Assembly (NCBI RefSeq): GCF_029428675.1
Contig: NZ_JAJNEL010000001.1
Span: 3,038,001 to 3,102,000 of the forward strand
From: Streptomyces sp. JH14
GTDB lineage: Bacteria > Actinomycetota > Actinomycetes > Streptomycetales > Streptomycetaceae
Reading direction: 5' to 3'
DNA: 64,000 nucleotides
In this document: positions 27,435-36,250 of the stretch, in pieces
How the letters are laid out: each line of letters begins with the position of its first letter
Numbering within the stretch: the stretch's first letter is position 1
Made by a program: the position numbers and the translations under genes
Notes under the pieces: model-generated
What the model was told of the DNA's origin: nothing
Seen by the model: the letters and a program-made list of their open reading frames with translations, nothing else
Databases searched by the model: none

Positions 27435-28568
27435 TCACGACTCTGCCTTACGGTGCACCCTCGCGATCCAGTCCTCGGGGGCGGCGATCTCGGCCTTGGT
27501 GGGGAGGGTGTTCGGAGACGTCCAGACCCGGTTGAAGCCGTCCATGCCGACCTCGTCGACCACCGCGCGCACGAACCGTTCACCGTCCCGGTACTGGCGC
27601 AGTTTGGCATCGAGACCCAGGAGCTTGCGCAGTGCCTGGTCGAGACGGGACGCCCCGCGCGCCCGGCGCTGCTGGAACTTCTCCCGGATCTCTCCGACGG
27701 AGGACACGACCTCGGGGCCGACACCGTCCATCACGTAGTCGGCGTGCCCTTCGAGCAGGGACATCACCGCGGTGAGCCGGCCGAGGATCTCGCGCTGGGC
27801 GGGGGTCTGGACGATCTCGACGAGGCTGCGGCCGTCGTCCTCGCCCGCCTCGCCCTCGGGCCGGCCTCCGGCGAGCGACTGGGCGGCCTCACGGAGCCGC
27901 TCCAGCACGGTCATCGGGTCGACGTCGGTCTCGTCGAGGAACGACTGGATCTCACCCTGGAGATGGTCGCGGAGCCATGGCACCCCGGTGAACTGGGTGC
28001 GGTGGGTCTCCTCGTGGAGCGCCACCCAGAGCCGGAAGTCGTGCGGGTCGACCTCCAGTTCGCGCTCGACGTGGACGATGTTCGGGGCGACGAGCAGCAA
28101 CCTGCCTCCGCCGCCGGCGGACGCCGGGAGGTCGCGGCCGGCCGGGGCGAACGTCTCGTACTGGCCGAGCACCCGGGACGCCAGGAACGACAGCAGCATC
28201 CCGAGCTCAACGCCGGTGACCTTGCCGCCGACCGCACCGAGCACCGCGCCGCCCGGGCTGTTGCCGCGCCGGTCCTGCATCTTCTCCAGGAGCGGCCGGA
28301 GCAGTTCGCGGAAGCCCGCGACGTTCGCCTTGATCCAGCCGGCCCGGTCGACGACCAGAACCGGGGTGTCCTCCGGTTCGGTCCCGTCGGGGATCATCCG
28401 GGTGAACGAGCGGACGTGCTCCTCCGCGGACTTGGCATGCCGCCGGAGCTCCGCGACGACTTCGCGGGCCTCCTCACGGCTGATCTCGGGGCCCGGCCGC
28501 ACAAGCCGGGTCGCGGTCGCGACCGCCAGATTCCAGTCGACCATCTCGGCACCACCGATGCTCGTCAT
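27435..28568 (-). CDS. DUF2342 zinc metalloprotease family protein
   Basis: A 377-residue protein of the actinobacterial DUF2342 family, annotated as putative hydrolase or coenzyme F420 biosynthesis-associated protein. A metalloprotease-like HExxH motif occurs as LWVALHEETHRTQFTGVPWL, and a downstream EGHADYVMDGVG probably supplies the third ligand (glutamate). The ATG at 28568 is supported by a leaderless -10 hexamer; an internal ATG 8 codons later is an alternative. It sits between dacB and tilS. The F420 link is only by name; no F420 genes are visible in the window. Confidence 0.88.
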   Translation of the reverse strand: MTSIGGAEMVDWNLAVATATRLVRPGPEISREEAREVVAELRRHAKSAEEHVRSFTRMIPDGTEPEDTPVLVVDRAGWIKANVAGFRELLRPLLEKMQDRRGNSPGGAVLGAVGGKVTGVELGMLLSFLASRVLGQYETFAPAGRDLPASAGGGGRLLLVAPNIVHVERELEVDPHDFRLWVALHEETHRTQFTGVPWLRDHLQGEIQSFLDETDVDPMTVLERLREAAQSLAGGRPEGEAGEDDGRSLVEIVQTPAQREILGRLTAVMSLLEGHADYVMDGVGPEVVSSVGEIREKFQQRRARGASRLDQALRKLLGLDAKLRQYRDGERFVRAVVDEVGMDGFNRVWTSPNTLPTKAEIAAPEDWIARVHRKAES

Positions 28569-28574
28569 GCGTCA

Positions 28575-28580
28575 ACCGTA
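28575..28580 (-). promoter_or_regulatory. Leaderless-type -10 hexamer of the DUF2342 gene
   Basis: TACGGT on the minus strand lies 6 nt before the ATG at 28568, with no ribosome binding site between them. Confidence 0.5.
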
Positions 28581-28617
28581 CGTGCTCGGATCGCTCCGCG
28601 GTGAGCTGTTGACCGGC

Positions 28618-30123
28618 TCATCGGGTGCGGCCGGCGAGGCTCGCGGCGAGGGCGTCGAGAGCGGGCTGGGCCTCGGCCGGTGAGGTCGTACCGGACGCCA
28701 GGAAAGCGAAGGCGAGCAGCCGCCCCTGCCTGTCGACGACCGTTCCGGCGAGGGTGTTCACCCCGGTGAGTGTGCCCGTCTTGGCGCGGATCAGACCGGT
28801 GCCGGTCGATTTCGGCGTGTACCGGCCCTTGAGCGTGCCGCTGAAGCCGGCCACCGGGAGGCCGGTGAGGACGGGGCGCAGTTCGGGGTGGGCCGGGTCG
28901 GCGGCTCGGGCCAGCAGACCGGCCAGCAGACCGGCGGTGACCTTGTCCTGCCGGTTCAGTCCGCTGCCGTCGGCGAAGTCTGCGCCGGCCAGCGGCAGAT
29001 GAAGCTTCTTCAGCTGGGCGGTGACGGCCCGTCGGCCGCCGGCGAAGTCGGCCGGTTCGCCCGAGGCCAGGGCGGTCTGCCGGGCCAGCGCCTCGGCGAT
29101 GTCGTTGTCGCTGTTGGTCAGGGCCCGTTCGACGAGGCCAGACAGCGGGACGGAGAGGTGTTCGGCGACGGGCCGGGACTTCGCGGCGGGGCGGCCGGGC
29201 GCCGGGCCGGACCCGGTGTCGATGCCCGCGTCGTCGAGCAGTCCGGCGAAGGCACGGGCGGCGTCACCGGCCGGGTCGCCGCTGCGCGGGGCGGGGCCGC
29301 TGTCCGAATGGTCGAGCCGCCCCTCGTCCATCATCAGGGCGCTGACCGGGGCAATGTTCTCGTTGGGGCCGATCGGGTGCAGTGCGGGGCCGGAGTACCG
29401 GGACGTGTCGTACGCGAGCCGGACGGTGCCGATCCCGCGGTCGCGCAGCGCGCGCACGGTGTCGGCGGCCATCTCGCGCAGCGCCGCCTTGTCGAGCGTG
29501 GGGTCGCCGCCGCCGACGAGGGTGAGCGTGCGGGAGTCCGGGGAGGCCTGGACCGTCGTGGCGATGCGGTGTCCGGGGCCGAGGGCGGAGAGCGCGGCGA
29601 CGGTGGTGGCGATCTTGACGGTGGAGGCGGGCGTCATGGGCGTGTCGGCGCGCTTGCCGTACAGCCGCTTGCCGGTGGCGGTGTCGATGACGACGGCACT
29701 GCGGACGGTGCCGAGCGCGGAGGAGCTCAGCAGCGGGGTGAGGGTCTCGCGAAGGTCGGCCGTTGCCCCGTCCGGGGTGTCGGGTACGTCCGGTGCGGAC
29801 TTGTTGAACCCGCTGCTCAGGCCCGCCAGGACCGCCGGGGCGCTGGGGGCGGGGGCCGGTCCGGACGGTGCGGCGGGCTCGTGATGTGCAACACCTGTGC
29901 GGTCCTGGGCGGCGGCCCACTCCTGCTCGGCCTTACGCTGACCCGAGTCCCAGGGACCGGCGGCGACGACGGCGCCGGCTGCGAGCGCCAGGCCGAGGAC
30001 GGCGGAGCCTGCCGTGAACTGCCAGTTGCTCAGTCCGTTCCATGTGCTCGGTCGGCTTGCTCCGGCCCGCCCGCCGAGCGTCTTCAACGGATTGATCGAT
30101 GGTCTTTTCACCGGCTCGGCCAC
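28618..30123 (-). CDS. dacB: D-alanyl-D-alanine carboxypeptidase/endopeptidase (PBP4 family)
   Basis: Extracytoplasmic class C penicillin-binding protein that trims or splits peptidoglycan stem peptides. The 501-residue protein has a short cytoplasmic tail, one membrane anchor ([23 protein letters not shown], about residues 33-55), a Pro/Ala linker, and the serine-peptidase motifs in order: SxxK in [11 protein letters not shown], SxN in [12 protein letters not shown], and KTG in [19 protein letters not shown] 30123 (VAEPVKRP) was chosen because the residues before it look non-coding. It is divergent from ppa. Confidence 0.94.
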   Translation of the reverse strand: MAEPVKRPSINPLKTLGGRAGASRPSTWNGLSNWQFTAGSAVLGLALAAGAVVAAGPWDSGQRKAEQEWAAAQDRTGVAHHEPAAPSGPAPAPSAPAVLAGLSSGFNKSAPDVPDTPDGATADLRETLTPLLSSSALGTVRSAVVIDTATGKRLYGKRADTPMTPASTVKIATTVAALSALGPGHRIATTVQASPDSRTLTLVGGGDPTLDKAALREMAADTVRALRDRGIGTVRLAYDTSRYSGPALHPIGPNENIAPVSALMMDEGRLDHSDSGPAPRSGDPAGDAARAFAGLLDDAGIDTGSGPAPGRPAAKSRPVAEHLSVPLSGLVERALTNSDNDIAEALARQTALASGEPADFAGGRRAVTAQLKKLHLPLAGADFADGSGLNRQDKVTAGLLAGLLARAADPAHPELRPVLTGLPVAGFSGTLKGRYTPKSTGTGLIRAKTGTLTGVNTLAGTVVDRQGRLLAFAFLASGTTSPAEAQPALDALAASLAGRTR

Positions 30124-30209
30124 CGTTGACCAGCCCCTTTCGCGAGCACACATCTCCGTGGGGGACACTTAATCACCAGTCGTATGTGTTGATCATGGAG
30201 GAGCCACCC

Positions 30210-30704
30210 GTGGAGTTCGACGTCACCATCGAGATCCCGAAGGGTTCGCGGAACAAGTACGAGGTGGACCACGAGACCGGTCGGATCCGCCTGGACCGTC
30301 GACTCTTCACCTCGACCAGCTACCCGGCGGACTACGGCTTCGTCGAGAACACTCTCGGCGAGGACGGCGACCCGCTGGACGCGCTGGTCATCCTGGACGA
30401 GCCGACCTTCCCCGGCTGCCTCATCAAGTGCCGCGCCATCGGCATGTTCCGCATGACGGACGAGGCCGGCGGCGACGACAAGCTGCTGTGCGTCCCGGCC
30501 TCCGACCCCCGGGTGGAGCACCTGCGCGACATCCACCACGTGTCGGAGTTCGACCGCCTGGAGATCCAGCACTTCTTCGAGGTCTACAAGGACCTGGAGC
30601 CCGGCAAGTCCGTCGAGGGCGCCGACTGGGTCGGCCGCGCCGAGGCCGAGGCCGAGATCGAGGCCTCCTACAAGCGCCTCGAGGCGCAGGGCGGCGCGCA
30701 CTGA
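30210..30704 (+). CDS. ppa: Inorganic pyrophosphatase
   Basis: Hydrolyses pyrophosphate to drive biosynthesis. The 164-residue family I enzyme starts [30 protein letters not shown] and has the signature [20 protein letters not shown] with the metal-binding aspartates, and a catalytic lysine region [16 protein letters not shown] 30210 is preceded by GGAGGAG 7 nt upstream; earlier in-frame starts lack one. The length matches Streptomyces pyrophosphatase. Confidence 0.97.
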   Translation: MEFDVTIEIPKGSRNKYEVDHETGRIRLDRRLFTSTSYPADYGFVENTLGEDGDPLDALVILDEPTFPGCLIKCRAIGMFRMTDEAGGDDKLLCVPASDPRVEHLRDIHHVSEFDRLEIQHFFEVYKDLEPGKSVEGADWVGRAEAEAEIEASYKRLEAQGGAH

Positions 30705-30871
30705 CGCCTGCGGTCCCCGCAGGCGTCAGGACAGGCTTGATTCCGGTTCCACTTGCGGTTCCGGCCAGGAACGGGCGGTACACCCTCACCGGTGTGCCGC
30801 CCGTTTCGTATGGGCGCCCATACTGGGCACAGGCGCACCGAAGACACGCAGCCGAGAAGGAGCAGGGTCGA

Positions 30872-32578
30872 GTGGTGGCGGAACCGGGCGGTCCGGAGGA
30901 CCAGAAGCCCCAGTCCGACGAGGCACACAGCGCCTTCGTCCCGCCGGCCGGCGTGGGCAGGCCCGCAGCCGCCTCCGAGGACGACCACCCCAGTTCGGAG
31001 TTTGCCGTCCCAGCCTCCCTGGCCGAGCTGCCGGGGGCCGGCCCGGCATCGGCCTCCGGGCCCGATTCCGCTTCGGGCTCCGGATCGGAGACGGCGGCTT
31101 CGGCGTTCGCCCCGCCGCGCACCCGCGGCGCCAGGGAGCCGCTGCCCGCCTTCACCCCGGCGCACGGCATTCCCATGGTCCTGCTGACCAAGGAGGCCCC
31201 CTGGCAGGACCGGATGCGCACGATGCTGCGGATGCCGGTCGCCGAGCGGCCGGCGCCCGAGCCGGTGCAGAAGTCGGACGAAGCGGGGCCCGCAGTGCCG
31301 CGCGTGCTCGACCTGACCCTGCGTATCGGGGAGTTGCTGCTCGCGGGCGGCGAGGGCGCGGAGGACGTCGAGGCCGCGATGTTCGCGGTGACCCGCAGCT
31401 ACGGTCTCGACCGCAGCGAGCCGACGGTCACCTTCACTCTGCTGTCGATCTCGCACCAGCCGTCGCTGGTCGACGACCCGGTGACGGCGAGCCGCACCGT
31501 ACGCCGCCGCGGCACCGACTACACCCGGCTGGCGGCCGTCTTCCGGCTCGTCGACGACATCACCACCGAGGACGTCGAGGTCTCCCTGGAGGAGGCGTAC
31601 CGGCGGCTCGCCGAGATCCGGCGCAACCGGCACCCGTACCCCGGCTGGGTACTGACCCTGGCCGGCGGCGGGCTGGCCGGCGCGGCGTCGGTGCTGGTCG
31701 GCGGCAACGCGCTGGTCTTCGTGGTGGCGGCGGTCGGCGCGATGCTCGGCGACCGGCTCGCCTGGCTCTTCGCGGGGCGCGGGCTGCCGGAGTTCTACCA
31801 GTTCGTGGTGGCGGCGATGCCCCCGGCCGCGATGGGCGTCGCGCTGACCCTGACCCACTCGACGGACATCCCGCCGTCCGCCGTCATCACCGGTGGGCTG
31901 TTCGCCCTGCTGCCCGGGCGGGCCCTGGTGGCGGGCGTCCAGGACGGCCTGACCGGCTTCTACATCACCGCGGCGGCCCGGCTCCTCGAAGTCATGTACC
32001 TGTTCATCGGCATCATCACCGGTGTGCTGCTGGTCCTGTATCTGGGGCTGCAGCTGGGTGCCCAGCTGAACCCGGAAGCGGGGTTCGTGCTCCACGACCG
32101 GCCCGTGGTGCAGATCCTGGCGTCGATGGCGCTCTGTTTCGCCTTCGCGATCCTGCTGCAGCAGGAGCGGTCCACGGTGCTCGCGGTGACTCTCAACGGC
32201 GGCGTGGCCTGGGTGATCTACGGGGCGATGGCCCGGACCGCGGGTATCTCGCCGGTGGCGGCCACGGCGGTGGCGGCGGGCCTGGTGGGGCTGTTCGGGC
32301 AGCTGTTCTCGCGGTACCGGCACACCTCGTCGCTGCCGTTCGTCACGGCGGCGATCGGTCCGCTGCTGCCGGGTTCGGCCACGTATTTCGGCCTGCTCGG
32401 TGTCGCGCAGAACGAACTGGACCGGGGACTCGCCGCTCTGTCGACCGCGGTGGCGACGGCGCTGGCCATCGCGATCGGGGTGAACCTGGGAAGCGAGATC
32501 TCGCGGCTGTTCATGCGGGTGCCGGGGGCGGTCGGCGGGGCGACCCGCCGCGCGGCCAAGCGGACGCGCGGCTTCTGA
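30872..32578 (+). CDS. ThrE-type threonine/serine exporter family membrane protein
   Basis: A 568-residue protein with a long disordered N-terminus (about residues 1-125, Pro/Ser/Ala-rich) followed by the ThrE domain. A cytoplasmic part (VLDLTLRIGELLLAGGEGAEDVEAAMFAVTRSYGL) leads into about ten transmembrane segments, for example WVLTLAGGGLAGAASVLVGG and LFALLPGRALVAGVQDGLTGFYITAAARLLEVMYLFIGIITGVLLVLYLG, and a second ThrE-like unit (LGVAQNELDRGLAAL). GTG 30872 has AAGGAG 9 nt upstream. It probably exports threonine or serine; the substrate is inferred from the family. Confidence 0.88.
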   Translation: MVAEPGGPEDQKPQSDEAHSAFVPPAGVGRPAAASEDDHPSSEFAVPASLAELPGAGPASASGPDSASGSGSETAASAFAPPRTRGAREPLPAFTPAHGIPMVLLTKEAPWQDRMRTMLRMPVAERPAPEPVQKSDEAGPAVPRVLDLTLRIGELLLAGGEGAEDVEAAMFAVTRSYGLDRSEPTVTFTLLSISHQPSLVDDPVTASRTVRRRGTDYTRLAAVFRLVDDITTEDVEVSLEEAYRRLAEIRRNRHPYPGWVLTLAGGGLAGAASVLVGGNALVFVVAAVGAMLGDRLAWLFAGRGLPEFYQFVVAAMPPAAMGVALTLTHSTDIPPSAVITGGLFALLPGRALVAGVQDGLTGFYITAAARLLEVMYLFIGIITGVLLVLYLGLQLGAQLNPEAGFVLHDRPVVQILASMALCFAFAILLQQERSTVLAVTLNGGVAWVIYGAMARTAGISPVAATAVAAGLVGLFGQLFSRYRHTSSLPFVTAAIGPLLPGSATYFGLLGVAQNELDRGLAALSTAVATALAIAIGVNLGSEISRLFMRVPGAVGGATRRAAKRTRGF

Positions 32579-32608
32579 CGGCGGGGTGCGGACCCGGTCG
32601 CCCGGTGG

Positions 32609-33328
32609 TCAGCGCTTGGCGTGGCGGCCGCGGCCCGCGGGTGCGCTGCCGCCTCCGGCGACCGGGCCGTGCCCCTGGCCCCCGCCGCCCGGCGCGACTG
32701 ATTCCTTCTTCGCCTTGCTGCGGGCGCGCAGGAACTCGATCGCGATCGGCACCACCGAGATCAGCACGATCAGGACCAGCATCGCCTCGATGTTCTCGTG
32801 GACGAAGTCGATCCGGCCGAGCCCGGCGCCGAGCAGCGTGACGCCGACTCCCCAGAGCACGCCGCCGATGATGTTGTACGTGATGAACGAGCGGTAGTTC
32901 ATCCGGCTCACACCGGCGATGATCGGCGTGAACGTACGCACGACGGGCACGAAGCGGGCCAGGATCAGCGACTTCGGACCGTACTTCTCGAAGAAGTCGT
33001 GCGCCTTCTCGACGTTCTCCTGCTTGAAGAGGCGGGAGTCCGGCCGCTTGAACAACGACGGGCCGACCTTGCGGCCGAAGAGATAGCCCACCTGGTCGCC
33101 GATGACCGCCGCCAGCGCCACCAGGATGCAGACCAGCCACAGCGGGGTGTGCAGCTTGCCCGTCGTCACCAGCAGACCCGTGGTGAACAGCAGCGAATCG
33201 CCGGGCAGGAAGAAGCCGATCAGCAGTCCTGACTCGGCGAAGACAATGACCAGAACGCCGAGCAGCCCGAACTGCCCGATGAGATAGTCCGGGTCCAGCC
33301 AGCTCGGTCCGAGCGCAAGCGTATTCAA
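32609..33328 (-). CDS. DedA-family membrane protein
   Basis: A 239-residue membrane protein of the DedA/SNARE-associated family, members of which flip lipid carriers such as undecaprenyl phosphate. FAESGLLIGFFLPGDSLLFTTG is the reentrant signature. GDQVGYLFGRKVGPSLF and the second motif ILARFVPVVRTFTPIIAGVSRMNYRSFITYNIIGGVLW carry the conserved arginine and proline residues. The TTG at 33328 is preferred because GGAG lies 9 nt upstream; no ATG or GTG precedes the domain nearby. The C-terminus is basic and glycine-rich. Confidence 0.88.
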   Translation of the reverse strand: MNTLALGPSWLDPDYLIGQFGLLGVLVIVFAESGLLIGFFLPGDSLLFTTGLLVTTGKLHTPLWLVCILVALAAVIGDQVGYLFGRKVGPSLFKRPDSRLFKQENVEKAHDFFEKYGPKSLILARFVPVVRTFTPIIAGVSRMNYRSFITYNIIGGVLWGVGVTLLGAGLGRIDFVHENIEAMLVLIVLISVVPIAIEFLRARSKAKKESVAPGGGGQGHGPVAGGGSAPAGRGRHAKR

Positions 33329-33474
33329 GGGTCCGGGCTCCAGGATCGGTCGATGGCGGCTGCGTGGCCGCCCAAAGCTATCAACGCCACGGGGCGCCTC
33401 CGGGTTCCAGTGGCCCACGCGCGGATGCACAGAGGGTGAACCGGGACAAAGCTGTCCCCAGGAGGTGCCACACG

Positions 33475-33840
33475 ATGGGCATGGAAGATTACGGCGGCGG
33501 CCAGCCCGCACAGTCCGAGGTTCTGGTCGTCACCACCAATGACGTCCCCGGGTACCAGGTGACCCAGGTGATCGGTGAGGTGTTCGGCCTGACGGTGCGC
33601 TCACGTCACCTCGGCAGCCAGATCGGTGCCGGGCTGAAGTCGATGATCGGCGGTGAGCTGAAGGGGCTGACCAAGACCCTCGTCGCAACCCGCAACCAGG
33701 CCATGGAGCGGCTCGTCGAGCAGGCCATGGCCCGCGGCGCCAATGCGGTGCTGATGATGCGCTTCGATGTGACGGAGGCGGCGGACGTGGGCACCGAGGT
33801 CTGCGCCTACGGCACGGCAGCCGTGATCAACAAGATCTGA
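33475..33840 (+). CDS. YbjQ/DUF74 heavy-metal-binding-domain family protein
   Basis: A 121-residue protein. VLVVTTNDVPGYQVTQVIGEVFGLTVRSRHLGSQIGAGLKSMIGGELKGLTKTLVATRNQAMERLVEQAMARGANAVLMMRFD covers the YbjQ fold, named as a putative heavy-metal-binding domain, although no clear metal ligand set is visible. The family is pentameric and its function is unknown. ATG 33475 has AGGAGG 9 nt upstream. Confidence 0.88.
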   Translation: MGMEDYGGGQPAQSEVLVVTTNDVPGYQVTQVIGEVFGLTVRSRHLGSQIGAGLKSMIGGELKGLTKTLVATRNQAMERLVEQAMARGANAVLMMRFDVTEAADVGTEVCAYGTAAVINKI

Positions 33841-33909
33841 CCTGCGCATACGCCGGTACGGGGCCGAGGACTCGCACCCCCGGCCCCGTACGCACACCCG
33901 TACGGCCGG

Positions 33910-34341
33910 TTACGCCCTGCGCTCGGCGTTGGCGTTGATCGCGTCCCGCAGATGCTCGGCCAGGCCGGGCCTGATCGAGGCGTAGTACGCGTGGAACTGC
34001 GGGTCGCTCACATACATCTCGCCGAGCCCGCGGTGCATCTCGTAGGTGCAGTCGTAGAACCACTTGGTGATGTGGAGCCGGTGCGCCTCGGCCAGCTCCG
34101 TCGCAGCCTCGCCGGTGGCCGGTTCGCCCGCTTCCATCACCGCGGTGTACGCCTCGCTCCACTCGGCGACCTCGGCCTGCATCCGCTTCCAGTCGTCCTT
34201 GGTGTAGCGGGCCACCCGGCGCTGCGACTCGGCGTACGTGGCCGTCCCGCCCCAGCGGCGCTCGGCCTCCTCCGCGTGCTCCTCCGGGTCCTTGGCCCCG
34301 AAGACCTCGAATTTCTCCTCGGGCGTGAGATTGATGCCCAT
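33910..34341 (-). CDS. tipA: TipAS, internal translation product of tipA
   Basis: An in-frame ATG at 34341 begins MGINLTPEEKFEVFG, the known N-terminus of TipAS, and has GGAGG 8 nt upstream inside the gene. In S. lividans tipA yields both the full regulator and this shorter antibiotic-binding domain. The signal here suggests the same: a 143-residue product that would sequester thiopeptides. Confidence 0.7.
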   Translation of the reverse strand: MGINLTPEEKFEVFGAKDPEEHAEEAERRWGGTATYAESQRRVARYTKDDWKRMQAEVAEWSEAYTAVMEAGEPATGEAATELAEAHRLHITKWFYDCTYEMHRGLGEMYVSDPQFHAYYASIRPGLAEHLRDAINANAERRA

Positions 34342-34674
34342 CTTCCGTGCCTCCATGGCTGTTTCGACGGCGGTGGCCATCTTCTGGAGCTCGGCGATCC
34401 GGCCGGACAGCAAGGCGTGCTGGCGGCGCAGGTGGTCCTGCGGATCCGCGTCCGGGTCGTCGAGCAGCACCGCGATCTCTTCGAGCGGGAAGCCGAGCTC
34501 CCGGTAGAACAGGATCTGCTGCAGCCGGTCGAGGTCGCCGTCGTCGTAGCGGCGGTGGCCCGCGTGGCTGCGCCCGCTGGGCGAGAGCAGACCGATGGCG
34601 TCGTAGTGGTGCAGGGTGCGCACCGTGACGCCGGCGAAGCCGGCGACCTGTCCCACGGCGTGATCCACGGTCAC
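33910..34674 (-). CDS. tipA: Thiopeptide-responsive MerR-family activator TipAL
   Basis: A 254-residue transcription factor. Residues 10-78 form a MerR winged helix (VAGFAGVTVRTLHHYDAIGLLSPSGRSHAGHRRYDDGDLDRLQQILFYRELGFPLEEI), residues 80-110 the coiled dimer helix, and residues 112-254 the TipAS antibiotic-binding domain. TipAS covalently captures thiopeptides such as thiostrepton through a cysteine; Cys209 in KWFYDCTYEMHRGLGEMY is the counterpart. GTG 34674 is preceded by GAAGGGAG. A tipA-type promoter lies upstream (34722-34752), which indicates autoactivation. It is divergent from a ClC-like channel gene. Confidence 0.95.
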   Translation of the reverse strand: MTVDHAVGQVAGFAGVTVRTLHHYDAIGLLSPSGRSHAGHRRYDDGDLDRLQQILFYRELGFPLEEIAVLLDDPDADPQDHLRRQHALLSGRIAELQKMATAVETAMEARKMGINLTPEEKFEVFGAKDPEEHAEEAERRWGGTATYAESQRRVARYTKDDWKRMQAEVAEWSEAYTAVMEAGEPATGEAATELAEAHRLHITKWFYDCTYEMHRGLGEMYVSDPQFHAYYASIRPGLAEHLRDAINANAERRA

Positions 34675-34721
34675 CCGCTCCCTTCCCTCTCTTCGCGCGT
34701 CGGTGCGTCGGTACGTGTCCG

Positions 34722-34752
34722 AGCCTGAGCCCTGACGTGACGTGAGGTGCAA
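34722..34752 (-). promoter_or_regulatory. tipA promoter with MerR-type operator
   Basis: On the minus strand a -35 TTGCAC (34747-34752) and a -10 CAGGCT (34722-34727) are separated by 19 nt, the long spacer of MerR-activated promoters. The spacer contains the near-palindrome CCTCACGTCACGTCAGG (34731-34747), which matches the ptipA operator as I remember it except for one base in the right arm. It controls tipA, whose start is 48 nt downstream. Confidence 0.8.
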
Positions 34753-34769
34753 GCCCGAATTGCCTCACG
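34741..34769. promoter_or_regulatory. Inverted repeat in the tipA/ClC divergent region
   Basis: CGTGAGG (34741-34747) and CCTCACG (34763-34769) form an inverted repeat that overlaps the tipA -35 region and reaches towards the divergent channel gene. It may be a second operator or couple control of the two genes. Confidence 0.4.
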
Positions 34770-34808
34770 CCCGCGAGCAATAAGGGTGTTATGCCGCTTT
34801 TGTCTGGC

Positions 34809-34814
34809 TATCGT
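34809..34814 (+). promoter_or_regulatory. Leaderless-type -10 hexamer of the ClC-like gene
   Basis: TATCGT lies 6 nt before the ATG at 34821, which favours that start over ATG 34791. Confidence 0.45.
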
Positions 34815-34820
34815 GGGCCG

Positions 34821-36098
34821 ATGGCCTCCGACTCGCCCGCGCTCGTCGACCCCGCGCCCGCGCGCCGGCTGCCGTTTCTCATCGTGCCCGCCCTGACCGT
34901 CGGAGTGGCCTCGGCACTCGTCCTGCTCTGCGTCAGCCTGCTCGCGGAAAGGCTGCAGGACGTGCTCTGGAAGACGCTTCCCGACGCGCTCTCCCTCGGC
35001 AGGTACTCCTCGCTGTGGATGATCATCGTGCTGACCGCGACCGGTCTCGCCGTCGGCCTGGTCGTCCGCACGGTGCACGGTCACGCCGGGCCCGATCCGG
35101 CCACCACAGGACTGGTCGACGCGCCCCTGCCGCCGGACATCATCCCCGGACTACTGGCCGTGACCGTCCTGGCACTGGCGGGCGGGGTCAGCCTGGGGCC
35201 CGAGAACCCGATCACCGCCGCCAATATCGCGCTCGCCTTCTGGCTGGGCCGCCGGGCCGCCCCGCGGACTCCGGCCGCCCTCTGGATCGCCCTCGCCTCG
35301 GCCGGCACCATCGGCGCGCTGTTCGGCACCCCCGTCGCCGCGGCCCTGATCCTCTCCGAGTCGATCGCGACCGGCGAGGGCGAGCCGGGCGCCCTCTGGG
35401 ACCGGCTCTTCGGCCCGCTCGCGGCGGGCGCCGCGGGGGCTCTCACCATGACACTGCTGGCCCACCCCAGCTTCGACCTGTCACTTCCGCCCTACCTCGG
35501 CCCGCACTGGGGCGATCTGCTCTCCGCGGTCGTGATCACATCCGCGGCGGCGTTGCTGGGACTCGCGGCGGTGTACGCGTTCCCGTGGACACACCGCGCC
35601 TTCCGCACGCTTCGCCACCCCGTTCTGATGCCGGCCTGCGGCGGCCTGCTGCTCGGCCTGCTCGGCGCGCTCGGCGGGCATCTCACCCTCTTCAAGGGAC
35701 TGGACGAGGTGAAGCGGCTCAGCGCCGATCCGAGCGGCTGGTCGGCCGGGCAGTTCGCGGTCATGGCGGTGGTGAAGACGGCCGCTCTGGTGATCGCCGC
35801 CACCTGCGGCTTCCGGGGCGGCCGGATCTTCCCAGCCGTGTTCGCCGGGGTCGCGCTCGGAATGTGCGCCCATGCCCTGGTCGGCGCGGTACCTCTGGCG
35901 CTTGCGGTCCCGTGCGGGGTGCTGGGGGTACTGCTGGCCATCACCCGGCAAGGCTGGCTGAGCCTGTTCACGGCAGCGGTGCTGAGCAGCGACGCGACCG
36001 TACTGCCGATGCTGTGCGTCGCCTCGCTGCCGGGCTGGCTGCTGGTGACCGGGAGGCCGCAGATGCAGCTCCACGAGGACGGCACACCACTGCGGTGA
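34821..36098 (+). CDS. ClC-family chloride/anion channel-like protein
   Basis: A 425-residue membrane protein with about ten hydrophobic segments and ClC-type ion-binding loops: GGVSLGPENPITAANIAL (the GxxxGPE-type loop), TIGALFGTPVAAALILSES, and TCGFRGGRIFPAVFAGVALG (the GGxFxP-type loop). It resembles bacterial ClC proteins annotated as ion channel or chloride channel. Key selectivity residues depart from the E. coli transporter (the loop reads SLGPENP rather than GREGP), so transport mode and ion are uncertain. ATG 34791 is an alternative, longer start. It is divergent from tipA. Confidence 0.8.
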   Translation: MASDSPALVDPAPARRLPFLIVPALTVGVASALVLLCVSLLAERLQDVLWKTLPDALSLGRYSSLWMIIVLTATGLAVGLVVRTVHGHAGPDPATTGLVDAPLPPDIIPGLLAVTVLALAGGVSLGPENPITAANIALAFWLGRRAAPRTPAALWIALASAGTIGALFGTPVAAALILSESIATGEGEPGALWDRLFGPLAAGAAGALTMTLLAHPSFDLSLPPYLGPHWGDLLSAVVITSAAALLGLAAVYAFPWTHRAFRTLRHPVLMPACGGLLLGLLGALGGHLTLFKGLDEVKRLSADPSGWSAGQFAVMAVVKTAALVIAATCGFRGGRIFPAVFAGVALGMCAHALVGAVPLALAVPCGVLGVLLAITRQGWLSLFTAAVLSSDATVLPMLCVASLPGWLLVTGRPQMQLHEDGTPLR

Positions 36099-36189
36099 AC
36101 CGGAGCCCGTCAGGATCTGTCGGGACGATCTGCCGGGGTGACCTGCCGGGGTCCCGCAACCGCCCCGTCCGACGCGCCGGTTGCGCCAC

Positions 36190-36218
36190 TTGTCCGTATC
36201 GTCGCATTCGAATAGTCA
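36190..36218 (+). promoter_or_regulatory. Candidate promoter of the flavodoxin-like fragment gene
   Basis: TTGTCC (36190-36195), a 17-nt spacer, and TAGTCA (36213-36218) lie 33 nt before the ATG at 36251. Confidence 0.35.
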
Positions 36219-36250
36219 CATCCCGATCTGTCCGTCGGAGGTTTCCCGCA

